Shown here piece by piece: positions 29,011 to 37,799 of a DNA stretch of 58,697 bases; within the stretch, counting starts at the first letter, position 1; every line of letters starts with the position of its first letter. The stretch comes from Prevotella sp. (GTDB lineage Bacteria > Bacteroidota > Bacteroidia > Bacteroidales > Bacteroidaceae), in contig JAFPZD010000033.1 of NCBI GenBank assembly GCA_017417465.1, forward strand, positions 1 through 58,697, read 5' to 3'. The position numbers were made by a program, and so were the translations under genes. Below the pieces are notes generated by a model, which searched no databases, was not told the DNA's origin, and saw only the letters and a list, made by a program, of their open reading frames with translations.

Positions 29011-31193
29011 ACCGCTTCGCACATGAGGCGGAAGTCGATATCTCCGATGCCGTGCTGCGACAGTCGGTCGCGCTCCTCGGAAAGCTTTTCCTGCAGGGCT
29101 GTAGCATCGACATTGAAAAGCTCACGGAAACGCAGGAAGGTGTCGACTGCCTCGTTGATGCGGCCTCCAATCCAGAGGCAGAAGGCAGTGTTCAGGTAGT
29201 CTTCAGCCCCTGCCGGCGTCTCTTGCAGCAGGCGGTTGTAGATCTTCATGGCTTGCTCGAACTGATGGTCTTCAGTGAGTGTCCAGGCCAGTACGCTGTT
29301 GACGGTGTGGTTGTCGGGCTGCTCGTAGTTCAGCCTGTAGAGCACTTTCAAGGCGTCGGCACACTGCCCCATGTTAGCTTGGCAGGCAGCCTTGCCCAAC
29401 AGCAGTGCGGCGTTGTCGGCGTCGGCAGCGAGCAGCTCGTCGTAAGCCTTGGCAGCAACGTCAAAACTCCTCATTTCAAAACTCTCACGGGCAAAGCCGC
29501 GCAGCGCCTTCTTGTCGTGGGGCTGCAGTTCCAGTGCCATCCGGTAGCAGTCGATGGGTTTGATGCTGGCGTGATCCGCATACTTGGCAGTGCGGGCGTA
29601 GAGTATGTAGAACTGGTAGTCGCGGCTCTCCTCACTGGTGTTGTTAAGCACATCGAGGGCAACGTCGTTGAAGCCGCGCTTCAACATGAAAGCTACAACC
29701 TCGCTGAACCGCTGTTCCAGTGCCGACCCTTTAAAGAGGGAACTGGTGAAGAATGCCAGTGCGCGTTCATCTTCGAATACGTTTCGAAACACGCTCCTGA
29801 ACGTGAACAGCCGTGCGAAACGAAACATGTTCTGTAGATAGAGCCGCCTTTTGAAGGCAGCCGACAGCTGCTCCTCTTTGGGCACTATTCCGCCCAAAGG
29901 CGATGCCGCCGCTTGGCCACGTTCTAGCATTTCGAGGATAGATTGAGGCAGGACATCGACTATCTGGTCGAAGCCCAGTGCAAACGAGTACTTGTCGCTG
30001 TCGCAGAAAGCGGCCGTCTTCGTGATAGTCTTCAGAAAAATGTTGTACTTGTTCTGTTTCCAGATGCCACTGATGCTGGGGTGCTGTGGAAAGAATGGCA
30101 CGAACCAGTTGCTGAGCGTCTGGAAGAAGGGGAAGCGCTTCATCAGCTTGAACCCGTGAAAGTAGATGTCGGAGCCTTGCTTCTGCATGTCGGCCATCTG
30201 TTGCATGCGGCGCTCCATCTGTTCCATGTACTGTTCGGTCTTTTCCGGATGCAGCACCGACTCCAGCTGGTCCTCCTCGGCCTCTTCCAGTCCGTTGCGC
30301 GTCAGCTTCAGATTGCTTCCCTTCATGATGTCGGGCATGATCTCCTTTTCAATGGTGCGTCCGTCGGCATCCGTTTTCAGCGAGTAGATCAGCTGCATCT
30401 GCAGTTCGGTGAGCTCGTTGCGACAGTGCTCGTCTTCGCATAGCTCATGTATCAGAGCCGCCTGCTCAGGATAAAGCGTCTGGTAACGTTTGTCCTGACA
30501 GAGCACCCATCCCACCAGTGCCCGCTGCCGCAATCCCTCATCGGTAGCATGCTGGTAGACCCGCATGAGGACGCGCAGCTTTTCAAAGTCGAAGCTGTTC
30601 ATGCCGCTGAGCATGATGGCGCTGACGATGAGCTGCTGGTCGCGCACATCGACGGTTGGCGCGCTGAGCAGTTCGATGAAAGCGTCGGCGATGGACTCGC
30701 TCCACTGTGACGACATGACGATGTAGTCGAACAGGTCGCTGATCCACAGCTGGTGGCTCTCGTAGAGCTCTTTCTCCTTGGCAGCACCTACGTGTTCGGG
30801 CTCTAGCTCCAGCAGGGCCACGTTGCTGACGAAGTCTTCCAACTGCTTGCGAATCATTGCCATCGACCAGTTGCGTGCCGCCTGTCGTGGGCGTTTGTAG
30901 AGGTTCATTAGGTAAGGGCTGCCCTGCAGCCTCACCCGCTGTTCCATGTTGGCCGTAAGCACGTAGAGGCGCTGCAGCATTTGGTTGTAAAGCGCAGCGC
31001 GCTGATTGTCGCTGTAGCCACGGCGCCAGTAGTCGGTGAGCAGTGTATACTCGTTCTTGATGGCCGACAGCGTCTCCTGGTTGCCTTGCAGCTGTCCGCT
31101 CAGGAGGGCGTTCTCAGCCTCGCTGATGGCCTGTCCCAGTTTGCCGTCGACAATCTTGTCTTTTATTTGCTTGATGATGGGGTTCTCTGTCAT
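28989..31193 (-). CDS. Large helical TPR-containing protein of unknown function
   Basis: The 734-residue protein has no signal peptide or membrane segment. The N-terminal two thirds is helical without a family I can name (motifs RPRQAARNWSMAMIRKQLED, KLMKRFPFFQTLSNWFVPFF). The C-terminal third has TPR-like repeats (about 520-700; AYDELLAADADNAALLLGKA, MKIYNRLLQETPAGAEDYLN, VDTFLRFRELF). It is probably a cytosolic scaffold. It sits 22 bases after the substrate-binding lipoprotein gene in the same direction, although the functions look unrelated. The C-terminus is encoded by an AACTCC repeat. Confidence 0.8.
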   Translation of the reverse strand: MTENPIIKQIKDKIVDGKLGQAISEAENALLSGQLQGNQETLSAIKNEYTLLTDYWRRGYSDNQRAALYNQMLQRLYVLTANMEQRVRLQGSPYLMNLYKRPRQAARNWSMAMIRKQLEDFVSNVALLELEPEHVGAAKEKELYESHQLWISDLFDYIVMSSQWSESIADAFIELLSAPTVDVRDQQLIVSAIMLSGMNSFDFEKLRVLMRVYQHATDEGLRQRALVGWVLCQDKRYQTLYPEQAALIHELCEDEHCRNELTELQMQLIYSLKTDADGRTIEKEIMPDIMKGSNLKLTRNGLEEAEEDQLESVLHPEKTEQYMEQMERRMQQMADMQKQGSDIYFHGFKLMKRFPFFQTLSNWFVPFFPQHPSISGIWKQNKYNIFLKTITKTAAFCDSDKYSFALGFDQIVDVLPQSILEMLERGQAAASPLGGIVPKEEQLSAAFKRRLYLQNMFRFARLFTFRSVFRNVFEDERALAFFTSSLFKGSALEQRFSEVVAFMLKRGFNDVALDVLNNTSEESRDYQFYILYARTAKYADHASIKPIDCYRMALELQPHDKKALRGFARESFEMRSFDVAAKAYDELLAADADNAALLLGKAACQANMGQCADALKVLYRLNYEQPDNHTVNSVLAWTLTEDHQFEQAMKIYNRLLQETPAGAEDYLNTAFCLWIGGRINEAVDTFLRFRELFNVDATALQEKLSEERDRLSQHGIGDIDFRLMCEAVEGGVRS

Positions 31194-31215
31194 CCTTTTC
31201 GCGAATTCTTAAGCC

Positions 31216-32133
31216 TCATTTGTACTTCAACCACGCCTTGGCCCTGTCGATATCGACCTGTCGCGGAGGCGTGGCATGATTGTAGCGAAGGTCAGCGGGC
31301 AGCGAGTCAACAGTCTCTGCCGAGACGCCGCAGTGTTTAACGATGAGTGGACTGAAGGCACCAAAGCCCTGCTCGTTGATGGAGTCGCAGGCCATGTCGT
31401 AAACCTTTAAGAAAGTAGACATTTGCTGTTGACGTTCAGCACTTTTCAGCACTTTCTCGCTGAAGGCAATCACGCCGTAGCGGCAATCCATCTGGCGGGT
31501 GTCCATCAGTACGGCACTGTTCAGCCGACGGGCCTGCGTGGCTTGTGGCTCAGGCAGCAGCAGGGCGTCGAGGATGCCATTCTCGAGCATGTTCAACCGC
31601 ACACCCACGTCGTTGACTTGAATCTTGAACACCCGCTCAGCCTTCAGCTTGGCGCTGTCGACAGCATGGTCGGCGAGCAGTGCCGTGGCTGAGTAGCGTG
31701 TCATGGCAATCATCTTGTCGTCGAGTTGTTCCAGACGCTTCAGACGAGCGCTGGGGTTAGTCACCAACTGCCATGAGAGGTTGGTCTGTGTGGCATAGCG
31801 CAATGCCGTGCCTTTTCGTTGCATGCGTTCGGCGCGTACCAGGTCGGTGACCATGGCTTCCACGCGGCCTCTCAGCATGGCGGTGTCGGCATCCATCTGT
31901 GCCTGGTAGGGACGCAGCCGAACGTCCAATCCCTCCTGGCCGAACAAGCCGAGGCTGTCGGCCACGAAGAGGGGCAGACAGTCGAGTGTGGGCATGACGG
32001 CTATTTTCAGCGCTGCCGAGTCGGCTTGCAGCTCCACTCTCCTTGTAGCTTCGCGTTGCTGGCGCTTCTGCTCTTCGGACGTGCCGCATGCAATGGTGGC
32101 CAGCGTGATTAAAACAATGTAAAATCGTCTCAT
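31216..32133 (-). CDS. ABC-type substrate-binding lipoprotein (SsuA/ThiY-like)
   Basis: The 305-residue product has a lipoprotein signal (MRRFYIVLITLATIAC, lipid cysteine C16) and a two-lobed binding-protein fold of the NMT1/SsuA type: LKIAVMPTLDCLPLFVADSL, then GLFGQEGLDVRLRPYQAQMD. Such proteins deliver sulfonates, nitrate, or thiamine precursors to ABC transporters, but no permease or ATPase gene is adjacent, so the ligand is open. The ATG is only 7 bases after a -7 box (see 32141), so the mRNA is probably leaderless or nearly so. Confidence 0.82.
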   Translation of the reverse strand: MRRFYIVLITLATIACGTSEEQKRQQREATRRVELQADSAALKIAVMPTLDCLPLFVADSLGLFGQEGLDVRLRPYQAQMDADTAMLRGRVEAMVTDLVRAERMQRKGTALRYATQTNLSWQLVTNPSARLKRLEQLDDKMIAMTRYSATALLADHAVDSAKLKAERVFKIQVNDVGVRLNMLENGILDALLLPEPQATQARRLNSAVLMDTRQMDCRYGVIAFSEKVLKSAERQQQMSTFLKVYDMACDSINEQGFGAFSPLIVKHCGVSAETVDSLPADLRYNHATPPRQVDIDRAKAWLKYK

Positions 32134-32140
32134 TGGGATG

Positions 32141-32148
32141 CAAAAGTA
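32141..32148 (-). promoter_or_regulatory. -7 box for the substrate-binding lipoprotein gene
   Basis: TACTTTTG on the minus strand, 7 bases before the ATG at 32133, which suggests a leaderless message. Confidence 0.55.
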
Positions 32149-32157
32149 CGAAAAAGT

Positions 32158-32188
32158 TTTGTAACAACGAAAAAAATGCGTAACTTTG
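32158..32188 (+). promoter_or_regulatory. Promoter of radA
   Basis: TTTG at 32158-32161 and TAACTTTG at 32181-32188, 19 bases apart, 20 bases before the radA ATG. Confidence 0.8.
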
Positions 32189-32208
32189 TGCCTGAAAACT
32201 GAAAAATC

Positions 32209-33627
32209 ATGGCAAAGGACAAGATTGCATACGTCTGTTCGAACTGCGGACAGGAGTCACCGAAGTGGATTGGCAAGTGCCCTTCGTGTGGACAGTGGAA
32301 CACATTTAAGGAGTTTAAGGTGGCAGCCGACACGGGGCGCCAGGCCGCTGCTTCGGCTGCTGCCCAGGCCGGGCATGCCCTGCGTAAGAGCCGTGCCCTG
32401 CGTCTCAGCGACATCAGTGGTCGTGACGAGCGGCGCATCGACATGCGCGACGCCGAGCTCAACCGCGTGCTTGGTGGCGGACTGGTGCCAGGCAGCATCG
32501 TCCTCCTTGGCGGTGAGCCGGGCATTGGCAAGTCGACACTCTCGCTGCAGACCATGCTCAACCTGAGTCTTCCCTCCCAGCAGGGAGGAGACAGTGGGGG
32601 GCTGCGCATCCTCTACGTCAGCGGTGAGGAGAGCGCCTACCAGCTGAAGATGAGGGCGGAAAGAATAAAACCTGAAGGCGGCGGGCCCGACTTCCTCATT
32701 CTCTGTGAAAATTCGCTGGAGGCCATTTTCGAACATATTAAAGAGGAGAAGCCCGAGCTGGTGGTCATCGACTCTATCCAGACCATTGCCACCGAGGACG
32801 TCGAGTCGAGTGCTGGCAGTATTGCTCAGGTGCGAGAGTGTGCCTCGAGCCTGTTGCACTTTGCCAAGACCAGTGGCGTGCCCGTCATCCTCATTGGACA
32901 CATCACGAAGGAGGGCACGCTGGCAGGCCCCAAAATCTTAGAGCACATCGTCGATACCGTCATCCAGTTTGAGGGCGATCAGCACTACATGTACCGCATT
33001 CTGCGAAGCATGAAGAATCGATTCGGAAGTACTTCGGAATTAGGTATTTATGAGATGCAGCAAAGTGGACTTCGACAGGTCTCGAACCCCTCTGAACTGC
33101 TCCTTAGCGAGAACCGCGATGGCCTGTCGGGCGTGGCCATCAGCTCGGCCATCGAGGGCGTGCGCCCCTTCCTCTTGGAGACGCAGGCACTGGTGTCGAC
33201 GGCAGCCTACGGCACGCCTCAGCGTTCGGCGACGGGCTTCGACCAGCGACGCCTGAACATGCTGCTGGCCGTCCTCGAAAAGCGAGTGGGCTTCAAACTG
33301 ATGCAGAAGGACGTGTTCATCAATATTGCCGGTGGACTGCGTGTCACCGACATGGCCATGGACCTTTCGGTCATCGCTGCCGTGCTGTCGAGCAACGTCG
33401 ACACGCCGATAGAGCAGGGGTGGTGCATGTGCGGCGAGGTGGGGCTTAGCGGTGAGGTGCGTCCTGTCAACCGCATCGACCAGCGTATTGCCGAGGCTGA
33501 GAAGTTGGGCTTCCAGCACATCATCGTTCCGCAGTACAACCTGCAGGGCCTCGACCGCCGGAAGTTCCACATCGAGCTGCACCCCGTGCGGAAGGTGGAA
33601 GGTGCGTTGCGGGAGTTGTTCGGATAG
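32209..33627 (+). CDS. radA: DNA repair protein RadA
   Basis: RadA is a RecA-like helicase that helps branch migration during recombination repair. The 472 residues show the zinc finger (C10, C13, C24, C27), Walker A GGEPGIGKST with K108, the RadA-specific KNRFG motif (269-273) and a C-terminal Lon-protease-like domain (GVRPFLLETQALVSTA, MDLSVIAAVLSS). There is an oddity at about residues 121-131 (LPSQQGGDSGG), between Walker A and the LYVSGEES strand: it is encoded by CCTCCCAGCAGGGAGG, a small hairpin of the terminator-like repeat type. It keeps the frame, so the protein is probably intact. Confidence 0.95.
   Translation: MAKDKIAYVCSNCGQESPKWIGKCPSCGQWNTFKEFKVAADTGRQAAASAAAQAGHALRKSRALRLSDISGRDERRIDMRDAELNRVLGGGLVPGSIVLLGGEPGIGKSTLSLQTMLNLSLPSQQGGDSGGLRILYVSGEESAYQLKMRAERIKPEGGGPDFLILCENSLEAIFEHIKEEKPELVVIDSIQTIATEDVESSAGSIAQVRECASSLLHFAKTSGVPVILIGHITKEGTLAGPKILEHIVDTVIQFEGDQHYMYRILRSMKNRFGSTSELGIYEMQQSGLRQVSNPSELLLSENRDGLSGVAISSAIEGVRPFLLETQALVSTAAYGTPQRSATGFDQRRLNMLLAVLEKRVGFKLMQKDVFINIAGGLRVTDMAMDLSVIAAVLSSNVDTPIEQGWCMCGEVGLSGEVRPVNRIDQRIAEAEKLGFQHIIVPQYNLQGLDRRKFHIELHPVRKVEGALRELFG
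32571..32601 (+). repeat. Hairpin repeat inside radA
   Basis: CCTCCC-AGCA-GGGAGG (32573-32588) followed by a G-run, in frame within the radA coding region. Confidence 0.45.
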
Positions 33628-33673
33628 TGGAGTCGTGAAATGTGGAGTTAAAGTACTTAAAGGACAATAGATT

Positions 33674-35011
33674 ATGAAGAAACTTTTAATTTGTATCGTT
33701 TTAATGGCCGTCCAGCTGACGTGCGTCATGGCTCAGCCGCAGGACCTGGATGCCAAGTATGCTACCGAGCTGTTGAAACCTGGCACTGAAGCCCCCGACT
33801 TCAAGTTGAAGACGTTGGAGGGCAAGTCGTTCAAACTGTCTTCGTTGAGGGGACGCTATGTCGTGCTCGACTGCTGGGCATCGTGGTGCCCCGACTGTCG
33901 GAAGGACATCCCCAACGTGCTGCGTATGTATGAGAAGTTCCACCAGCAAGGTGTGGAGTTCGTCGGCCTGTCGTTCGATACCGACCGCGAGAAATGGCAG
34001 CAGGCCGTTGAGCAGTATGGCCTATGCTATACGCAGGTGAGCGAGCTGCTGCGTATGAAGGACTCACCGCTGGCTCAGGCTTACGGCGTACGCTGGATTC
34101 CATCGATGTACCTTATTGCCCCCGACGGCAAGGTCGTGCTTGGCACGGTGCTGTCCGACAAGCTGGAAAAGACACTCTACGAACGCTGCGCCAAGCCTTT
34201 CACATCCAACGTCGAGCAGCTGACCATCGATGGCAGCAAGGGTCGCCTGGCTGCCGTCATCCAGAAACCGGAGCTGCCGGCGGGTGGGCAATGTCCCATG
34301 GTGGTGCTCAGCCACGGCTTCACGGGCAACAAGGAGGCCCAGTTGCTCACTCTGGTCGCCGACTCGTTGCAGGCGCATGGCATCGCTTCCATCCGCTTCG
34401 ATTTCAACGGACATGGAAAGAGCGAGGGCGACTTTCAGGAGATGACCGTCCCCAACGAGGTGGAAGATGCGAAATGCGTGATAGAGTATGTCCGCGACTT
34501 GCGCTATGTGTCAAAAGTTGCCATTGCCGGGCACTCGCAGGGTGGAGTGGTGGCAGCGATGACTGCCGGTGAGCTAACGGCAAACGACATCAGCGCCGTG
34601 GTGCTCTTTGCGCCTGCCGGCGTCATCCGCGACGATGCCATCCGTGGCTTAAAGCCCGACTTGTCGTTTGCTCGCGAGCTGAATCCCCTCGATCCACCTG
34701 AGTACATCGAGATCTGGGGAGGGCTGAAGCTGGGGCGCGACTATATCCGTTCGGCGCAGACGCTGCCTATCTATGCCACTGCCCAGCACTATCAGGGACC
34801 TGCACTCATTATCCACGGCACTGCCGACCGTACCGTTCCCTATACCTACGGCGAGCGGTTCCACGACATCTGGCCTTCCAGCGAGCTCGTCATTCTTGAT
34901 GCCTTCGACCATGGTTTCTCGCAGTGCGTCTATCGTGTAGCTGATCTTGCCACCGACTATCTCGTCAAGACACTCTTGCCATCTGCTTCGAGGCAGACGG
35001 CAGGCGAGTAA
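33674..35011 (+). CDS. Thioredoxin (TlpA-like) and alpha/beta-hydrolase fusion, exported
   Basis: The 445-residue protein has a signal peptide (1-20, ending CVMAQ), a TlpA/AhpC-like thioredoxin domain (about 30-175) with active site C72-P-D-C75 in ASWCPDC, and an alpha/beta-hydrolase domain (about 185-435). The hydrolase triad can be read as S288 in GHSQGG, D385 in GTADRTV and H413 in FDHGF; VLSHGFTGNKEA is its oxyanion region. The hydrolase resembles small esterases (acyl or feruloyl type). A periplasmic thiol-disulfide domain joined to an esterase is unusual; the thioredoxin part may keep a disulfide in the esterase or act on its own. Confidence 0.85.
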   Translation: MKKLLICIVLMAVQLTCVMAQPQDLDAKYATELLKPGTEAPDFKLKTLEGKSFKLSSLRGRYVVLDCWASWCPDCRKDIPNVLRMYEKFHQQGVEFVGLSFDTDREKWQQAVEQYGLCYTQVSELLRMKDSPLAQAYGVRWIPSMYLIAPDGKVVLGTVLSDKLEKTLYERCAKPFTSNVEQLTIDGSKGRLAAVIQKPELPAGGQCPMVVLSHGFTGNKEAQLLTLVADSLQAHGIASIRFDFNGHGKSEGDFQEMTVPNEVEDAKCVIEYVRDLRYVSKVAIAGHSQGGVVAAMTAGELTANDISAVVLFAPAGVIRDDAIRGLKPDLSFARELNPLDPPEYIEIWGGLKLGRDYIRSAQTLPIYATAQHYQGPALIIHGTADRTVPYTYGERFHDIWPSSELVILDAFDHGFSQCVYRVADLATDYLVKTLLPSASRQTAGE

Positions 35012-35150
35012 GCATGAAAACGCTATCATAATAATAAGGTGAAGCACTCAAGGATGAGGAGAATTTGAAAAAAACACCTCCGACACGCCGTTTTTACTCA
35101 TTTCGGCACGGAATTTGCTGCTTGGCTTATAAAGAAAGGAGACAAGCGAT

Positions 35151-35819
35151 ATGGCATTTATAGACTATTACAAGATTTTAGGCGTCCAGAAGGACATTCC
35201 CCAGAAGGACGTGAAGAAGGCATACCTGAAGCGTGCCAAGCAGTTCCATCCCGACCTGCACCCCGAAGACCCTAAGGCCAAGGCAAAGTTCCAGGCACTT
35301 AACGAGGCTTACGACGTCATCGGCGACCCTGAGAAGCGTCGTAAGTACGACCAGTATGGCGAGCAGTGGAAGGACGCCGAGGCTTTCGGCGGCTTCTCGA
35401 AAGGGCAGGGTGGGGGTGGCTCCCCCTTTGAGGGCTTCGACTTCAGCAATTTCCAGTCGGGCGGTGGCTTCAGCTCATTCTTCGAGAACCTCTTTGGTGG
35501 AGGCGGTGGTAAGGGCGGCTTCAGCTTTAACATGGGTGGCGATGGTGGTGGCTTTGCCCGTCAGACACCCCAAGAGTCGCACGCCTCTATCACTATCGAC
35601 ATGTACACGGCGCTGCTCGGCGGCGAGGTGATGGTGGGCCTGAGTGATGGCCAGAAGCTGCGCCTGAAGGTGAAGCCCGGCACGCAGCCTGGTACGAAGG
35701 TGCGACTGCGTGGCAAGGGGCAAGGTGGCACAGACCTCATCCTTACATACAACGTCACGCTGCCCACCTCGCTGAGCGACCACCAGCGTGAGCTGCTCAT
35801 GCAGATGCGCGTTTCGTAA
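35151..35819 (+). CDS. DnaJ-like co-chaperone (CbpA type), short
   Basis: The 222-residue product has a J domain (about 4-70) with the catalytic HPD motif at 33-35, a glycine/phenylalanine linker (about 80-135, GGGG and FGGGGG runs) and only one C-terminal beta domain (LSDGQKLRLKVKPGTQPGTK). CbpA proteins usually have two such domains and about 300 residues, so this is a shortened form that stops after LLMQMRVS. AAAGGAGA lies a dozen bases before the ATG, one of the few strong Shine-Dalgarno sequences here. No dnaK or chaperone-modulator gene is adjacent. Confidence 0.9.
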   Translation: MAFIDYYKILGVQKDIPQKDVKKAYLKRAKQFHPDLHPEDPKAKAKFQALNEAYDVIGDPEKRRKYDQYGEQWKDAEAFGGFSKGQGGGGSPFEGFDFSNFQSGGGFSSFFENLFGGGGGKGGFSFNMGGDGGGFARQTPQESHASITIDMYTALLGGEVMVGLSDGQKLRLKVKPGTQPGTKVRLRGKGQGGTDLILTYNVTLPTSLSDHQRELLMQMRVS

Positions 35820-35865
35820 GGCCGCTCATACAATAAAAGATGGAAAAGTCCGTTAAATCAGTAAT

Positions 35866-37215
35866 ATGATGAAACGGACTTTTCTATTTCTCGCTATAGT
35901 GCTTGGGCTGGTAGCCTGTTCAGACGACGACTCGTTCACCACCAACCCGACGGCGACACTATCGTTCTCGACCGACTCGGTGCTGATGGACACGGTCTTC
36001 TCAACCGTGGGCTCACGCACCTACGACTTCTGGGTCTATAACCGCTCGCGTGAAGGCGTCAGGCTGGCCAGCGTGCGTCTGCGCCAAGGCAATCAGACGG
36101 GGTTCCGTGTGAATGTCGATGGTTCGTATCTTGACAACAGCCTTGGCTCGGTGGTTACCGACTTGGAGGTGCGCAAGGGCGACAGCATCCGCGTCTTCGT
36201 GGAGCTGACGGCACCTGAGAATGGACTGCCGGAAGCGAAGCTCATCGAGGACGACCTGCTGTTCCGTCTGGAGAGCGGCGTCGAGCAGAAAGTGTGTTTG
36301 CGTGGCTATGCGTGGGATGCCCTTCAGCTGCGTGACTTTGTGGTATCGAAAGACTCGCTGGTGGAGAGCACCAAGCCGGTGGTCATCTACGGTGGGTTGC
36401 GTGTCGACAGTGCGGTGACGCTTACCATCCGCAACACGACGCTCTACTTCCACGACAAGGCAGGCATCGATGTCTTTGGCACACTGAAAACCGAGAATGT
36501 CGTGCTGCGTGGCGACCGCCTTGACCACCTCTTCGACTACTTGCCTTACGACCGTGTCGATGGGCAGTGGCGAGGCGTAACCTTTCATTCATCATCGTTT
36601 AACAACCAACTGATAAATACTGAGATACGAAATACGGAGACGGGCGTCACCTGCGACTCGACAACCTTCTTCGGACCTGACGTGCAACGCCTCTATATGG
36701 AGCGCAGCATCGTCCATAACAGCAAGGGCAACGGCCTGCTGGCGTTCAACAGCTACATCGGTCTGCTGCGCTGTCAGTTCACTAACACGCTGGGCGACTG
36801 TGTGGCCGTCTATGGCGGTGCTGCCGTCATCGACCACTGCACGCTGGCACAGTTCTATCCGCTCTCAGCCGACCGTGGTGCTGCCCTGCGCTTCGCCAAC
36901 TACTATGGCGACTATGCCTATCCGTTGGAGGCTATGCAGATGACGGGCTCCATCGTCACCGGTTATGCCGACGACGTGGTGATGGGCGCAAGCCGTCCCG
37001 ACGATTCGCTTACTGTCTTCAACTACTTTTTCGAGAATAGCCTGTTGCGCACCCCTGTCGTCGACGATTCCATTAAGTTCGTGAACGTACGCTGGGAGAC
37101 GCCCGACGACTCCATTCAGGGCAAGCAGCACTTTGTGCTCATCGACGAGGAGAACCTCATCTACGATTTCCATCTCGACTCGCTCAGCACGGCCCAGGGC
37201 CTGGGCTGCTATTAA
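35866..37215 (+). CDS. Lipoprotein with a right-handed beta-helix
   Basis: The 449-residue protein has a lipobox LVAC (C18). The first part (about 25-150) looks like an Ig-type beta domain; the second (about 165-400) has the short, repeating beta-strand turns of a parallel beta-helix (LTIRNTTLYFHDKAGIDVFG, NQLINTEIRNTETGV, CQFTNTLGDCVAVYGGAAV). Such proteins bind or cut polysaccharide or sit on the surface; I cannot assign an activity and see no catalytic set. The stop TAA is followed one base later by a terminator-like repeat. Confidence 0.8.
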   Translation: MMKRTFLFLAIVLGLVACSDDDSFTTNPTATLSFSTDSVLMDTVFSTVGSRTYDFWVYNRSREGVRLASVRLRQGNQTGFRVNVDGSYLDNSLGSVVTDLEVRKGDSIRVFVELTAPENGLPEAKLIEDDLLFRLESGVEQKVCLRGYAWDALQLRDFVVSKDSLVESTKPVVIYGGLRVDSAVTLTIRNTTLYFHDKAGIDVFGTLKTENVVLRGDRLDHLFDYLPYDRVDGQWRGVTFHSSSFNNQLINTEIRNTETGVTCDSTTFFGPDVQRLYMERSIVHNSKGNGLLAFNSYIGLLRCQFTNTLGDCVAVYGGAAVIDHCTLAQFYPLSADRGAALRFANYYGDYAYPLEAMQMTGSIVTGYADDVVMGASRPDDSLTVFNYFFENSLLRTPVVDDSIKFVNVRWETPDDSIQGKQHFVLIDEENLIYDFHLDSLSTAQGLGCY

Positions 37216-37216
37216 A

Positions 37217-37247
37217 TCCCTCCCGGCCTCCCCGAAGGGGAGGAGAT
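37217..37247 (+). terminator. Terminator-like repeat after the beta-helix lipoprotein gene
   Basis: TCCCTCCCGGCCTCCCC is followed by GAAGGGGAGGAG. The same element, in reverse, lies in the coding region at 50049-50080, and a relative after GH51 at 45055. The stem is CTCCCC/GGGGAG with a short loop. Confidence 0.65.
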
Positions 37248-37304
37248 AATTAGCCACGGTTGAACACGGTTGGACACGGAAAAACGTGAGAATTGAAAAA
37301 ATAG

Positions 37305-37339
37305 AAACCCCTGCTATGCTGGTTGCATGGCAGGGGTTT
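37305..37339. terminator. Strong hairpin AAACCCCTGCYATGC
   Basis: AAACCCCTGCTATGC and GCATGGCAGGGGTTT pair over 15 bases with one G-T pair around a 5-base loop. It could serve as a terminator in either direction. Confidence 0.7.
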
Positions 37340-37379
37340 GTGATTGAACTTTCCCACGCTTTTCTCTTTAACAACGAAT

Positions 37380-37530
37380 TGAAACTAATCTCACGAATCG
37401 TACGAATTGTAATTGATTTCACAAATTTCCGCCGCAGCGGCGATTACTTGTGCGTAGCAAATTTGTGTAATTCGTGAAACTTGTTTCTATTTGTGTAATT
37501 CGTTTGATTCGTCTAAATTCGTTGTTTTAA
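37380..37530. repeat. AATTTGTGTAATTCGTG-type repeats with an inverted pair
   Basis: GTAATTCGT and AATTTGTGTAATTCGTGAAA occur in direct copies at about 37465-37505, with reverse copies (CACAAATTT, ACGAATTGTAATTGA) upstream at about 37400-37425, around the palindrome CGCCGCAGCGGCG. Confidence 0.55.
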
Positions 37531-37553
37531 AAGGTCTCAGGGATGGAAAATTT

Positions 37554-37773
37554 GAGTCTGCTCGGCGCGGACTGTGAGTCTGCTCGGCGCGGACTGGAAG
37601 CCTGCTCGGCGCAGACCGGGAGACTTCTCGGCGCAGACCGGGAGACTTCTCGGAGAAGACTGTGAGACTTCTCGGAGAAGACTGTGAGACTTCTCGGAGA
37701 GGACCGTGAGACTTCTATGAGAAGACTGTGAGACTTCTCGGAGCAGACTGGGAGACTTCTCGGAGAGATATTT
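37554..37773. repeat. Ten-unit hairpin array, exact 22-bp period
   Basis: Units start at 37554 and every 22 bases to 37752; all are exactly 22 long and the last is degraded. Early units are AGTCTGC-TCGGC-GCGGACT (7-bp stem with one T-G pair); later units are GACTTCT-CGG-AGAAGACT (stem CTTCT/AGAAG). Both sides of the stem change together, so base pairing rather than sequence is kept. The array lies between the convergent genes at 35866 and 37800. Confidence 0.85.
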
Positions 37774-37799
37774 TAAAGATGTAGCGAACGAGCGTCCGT

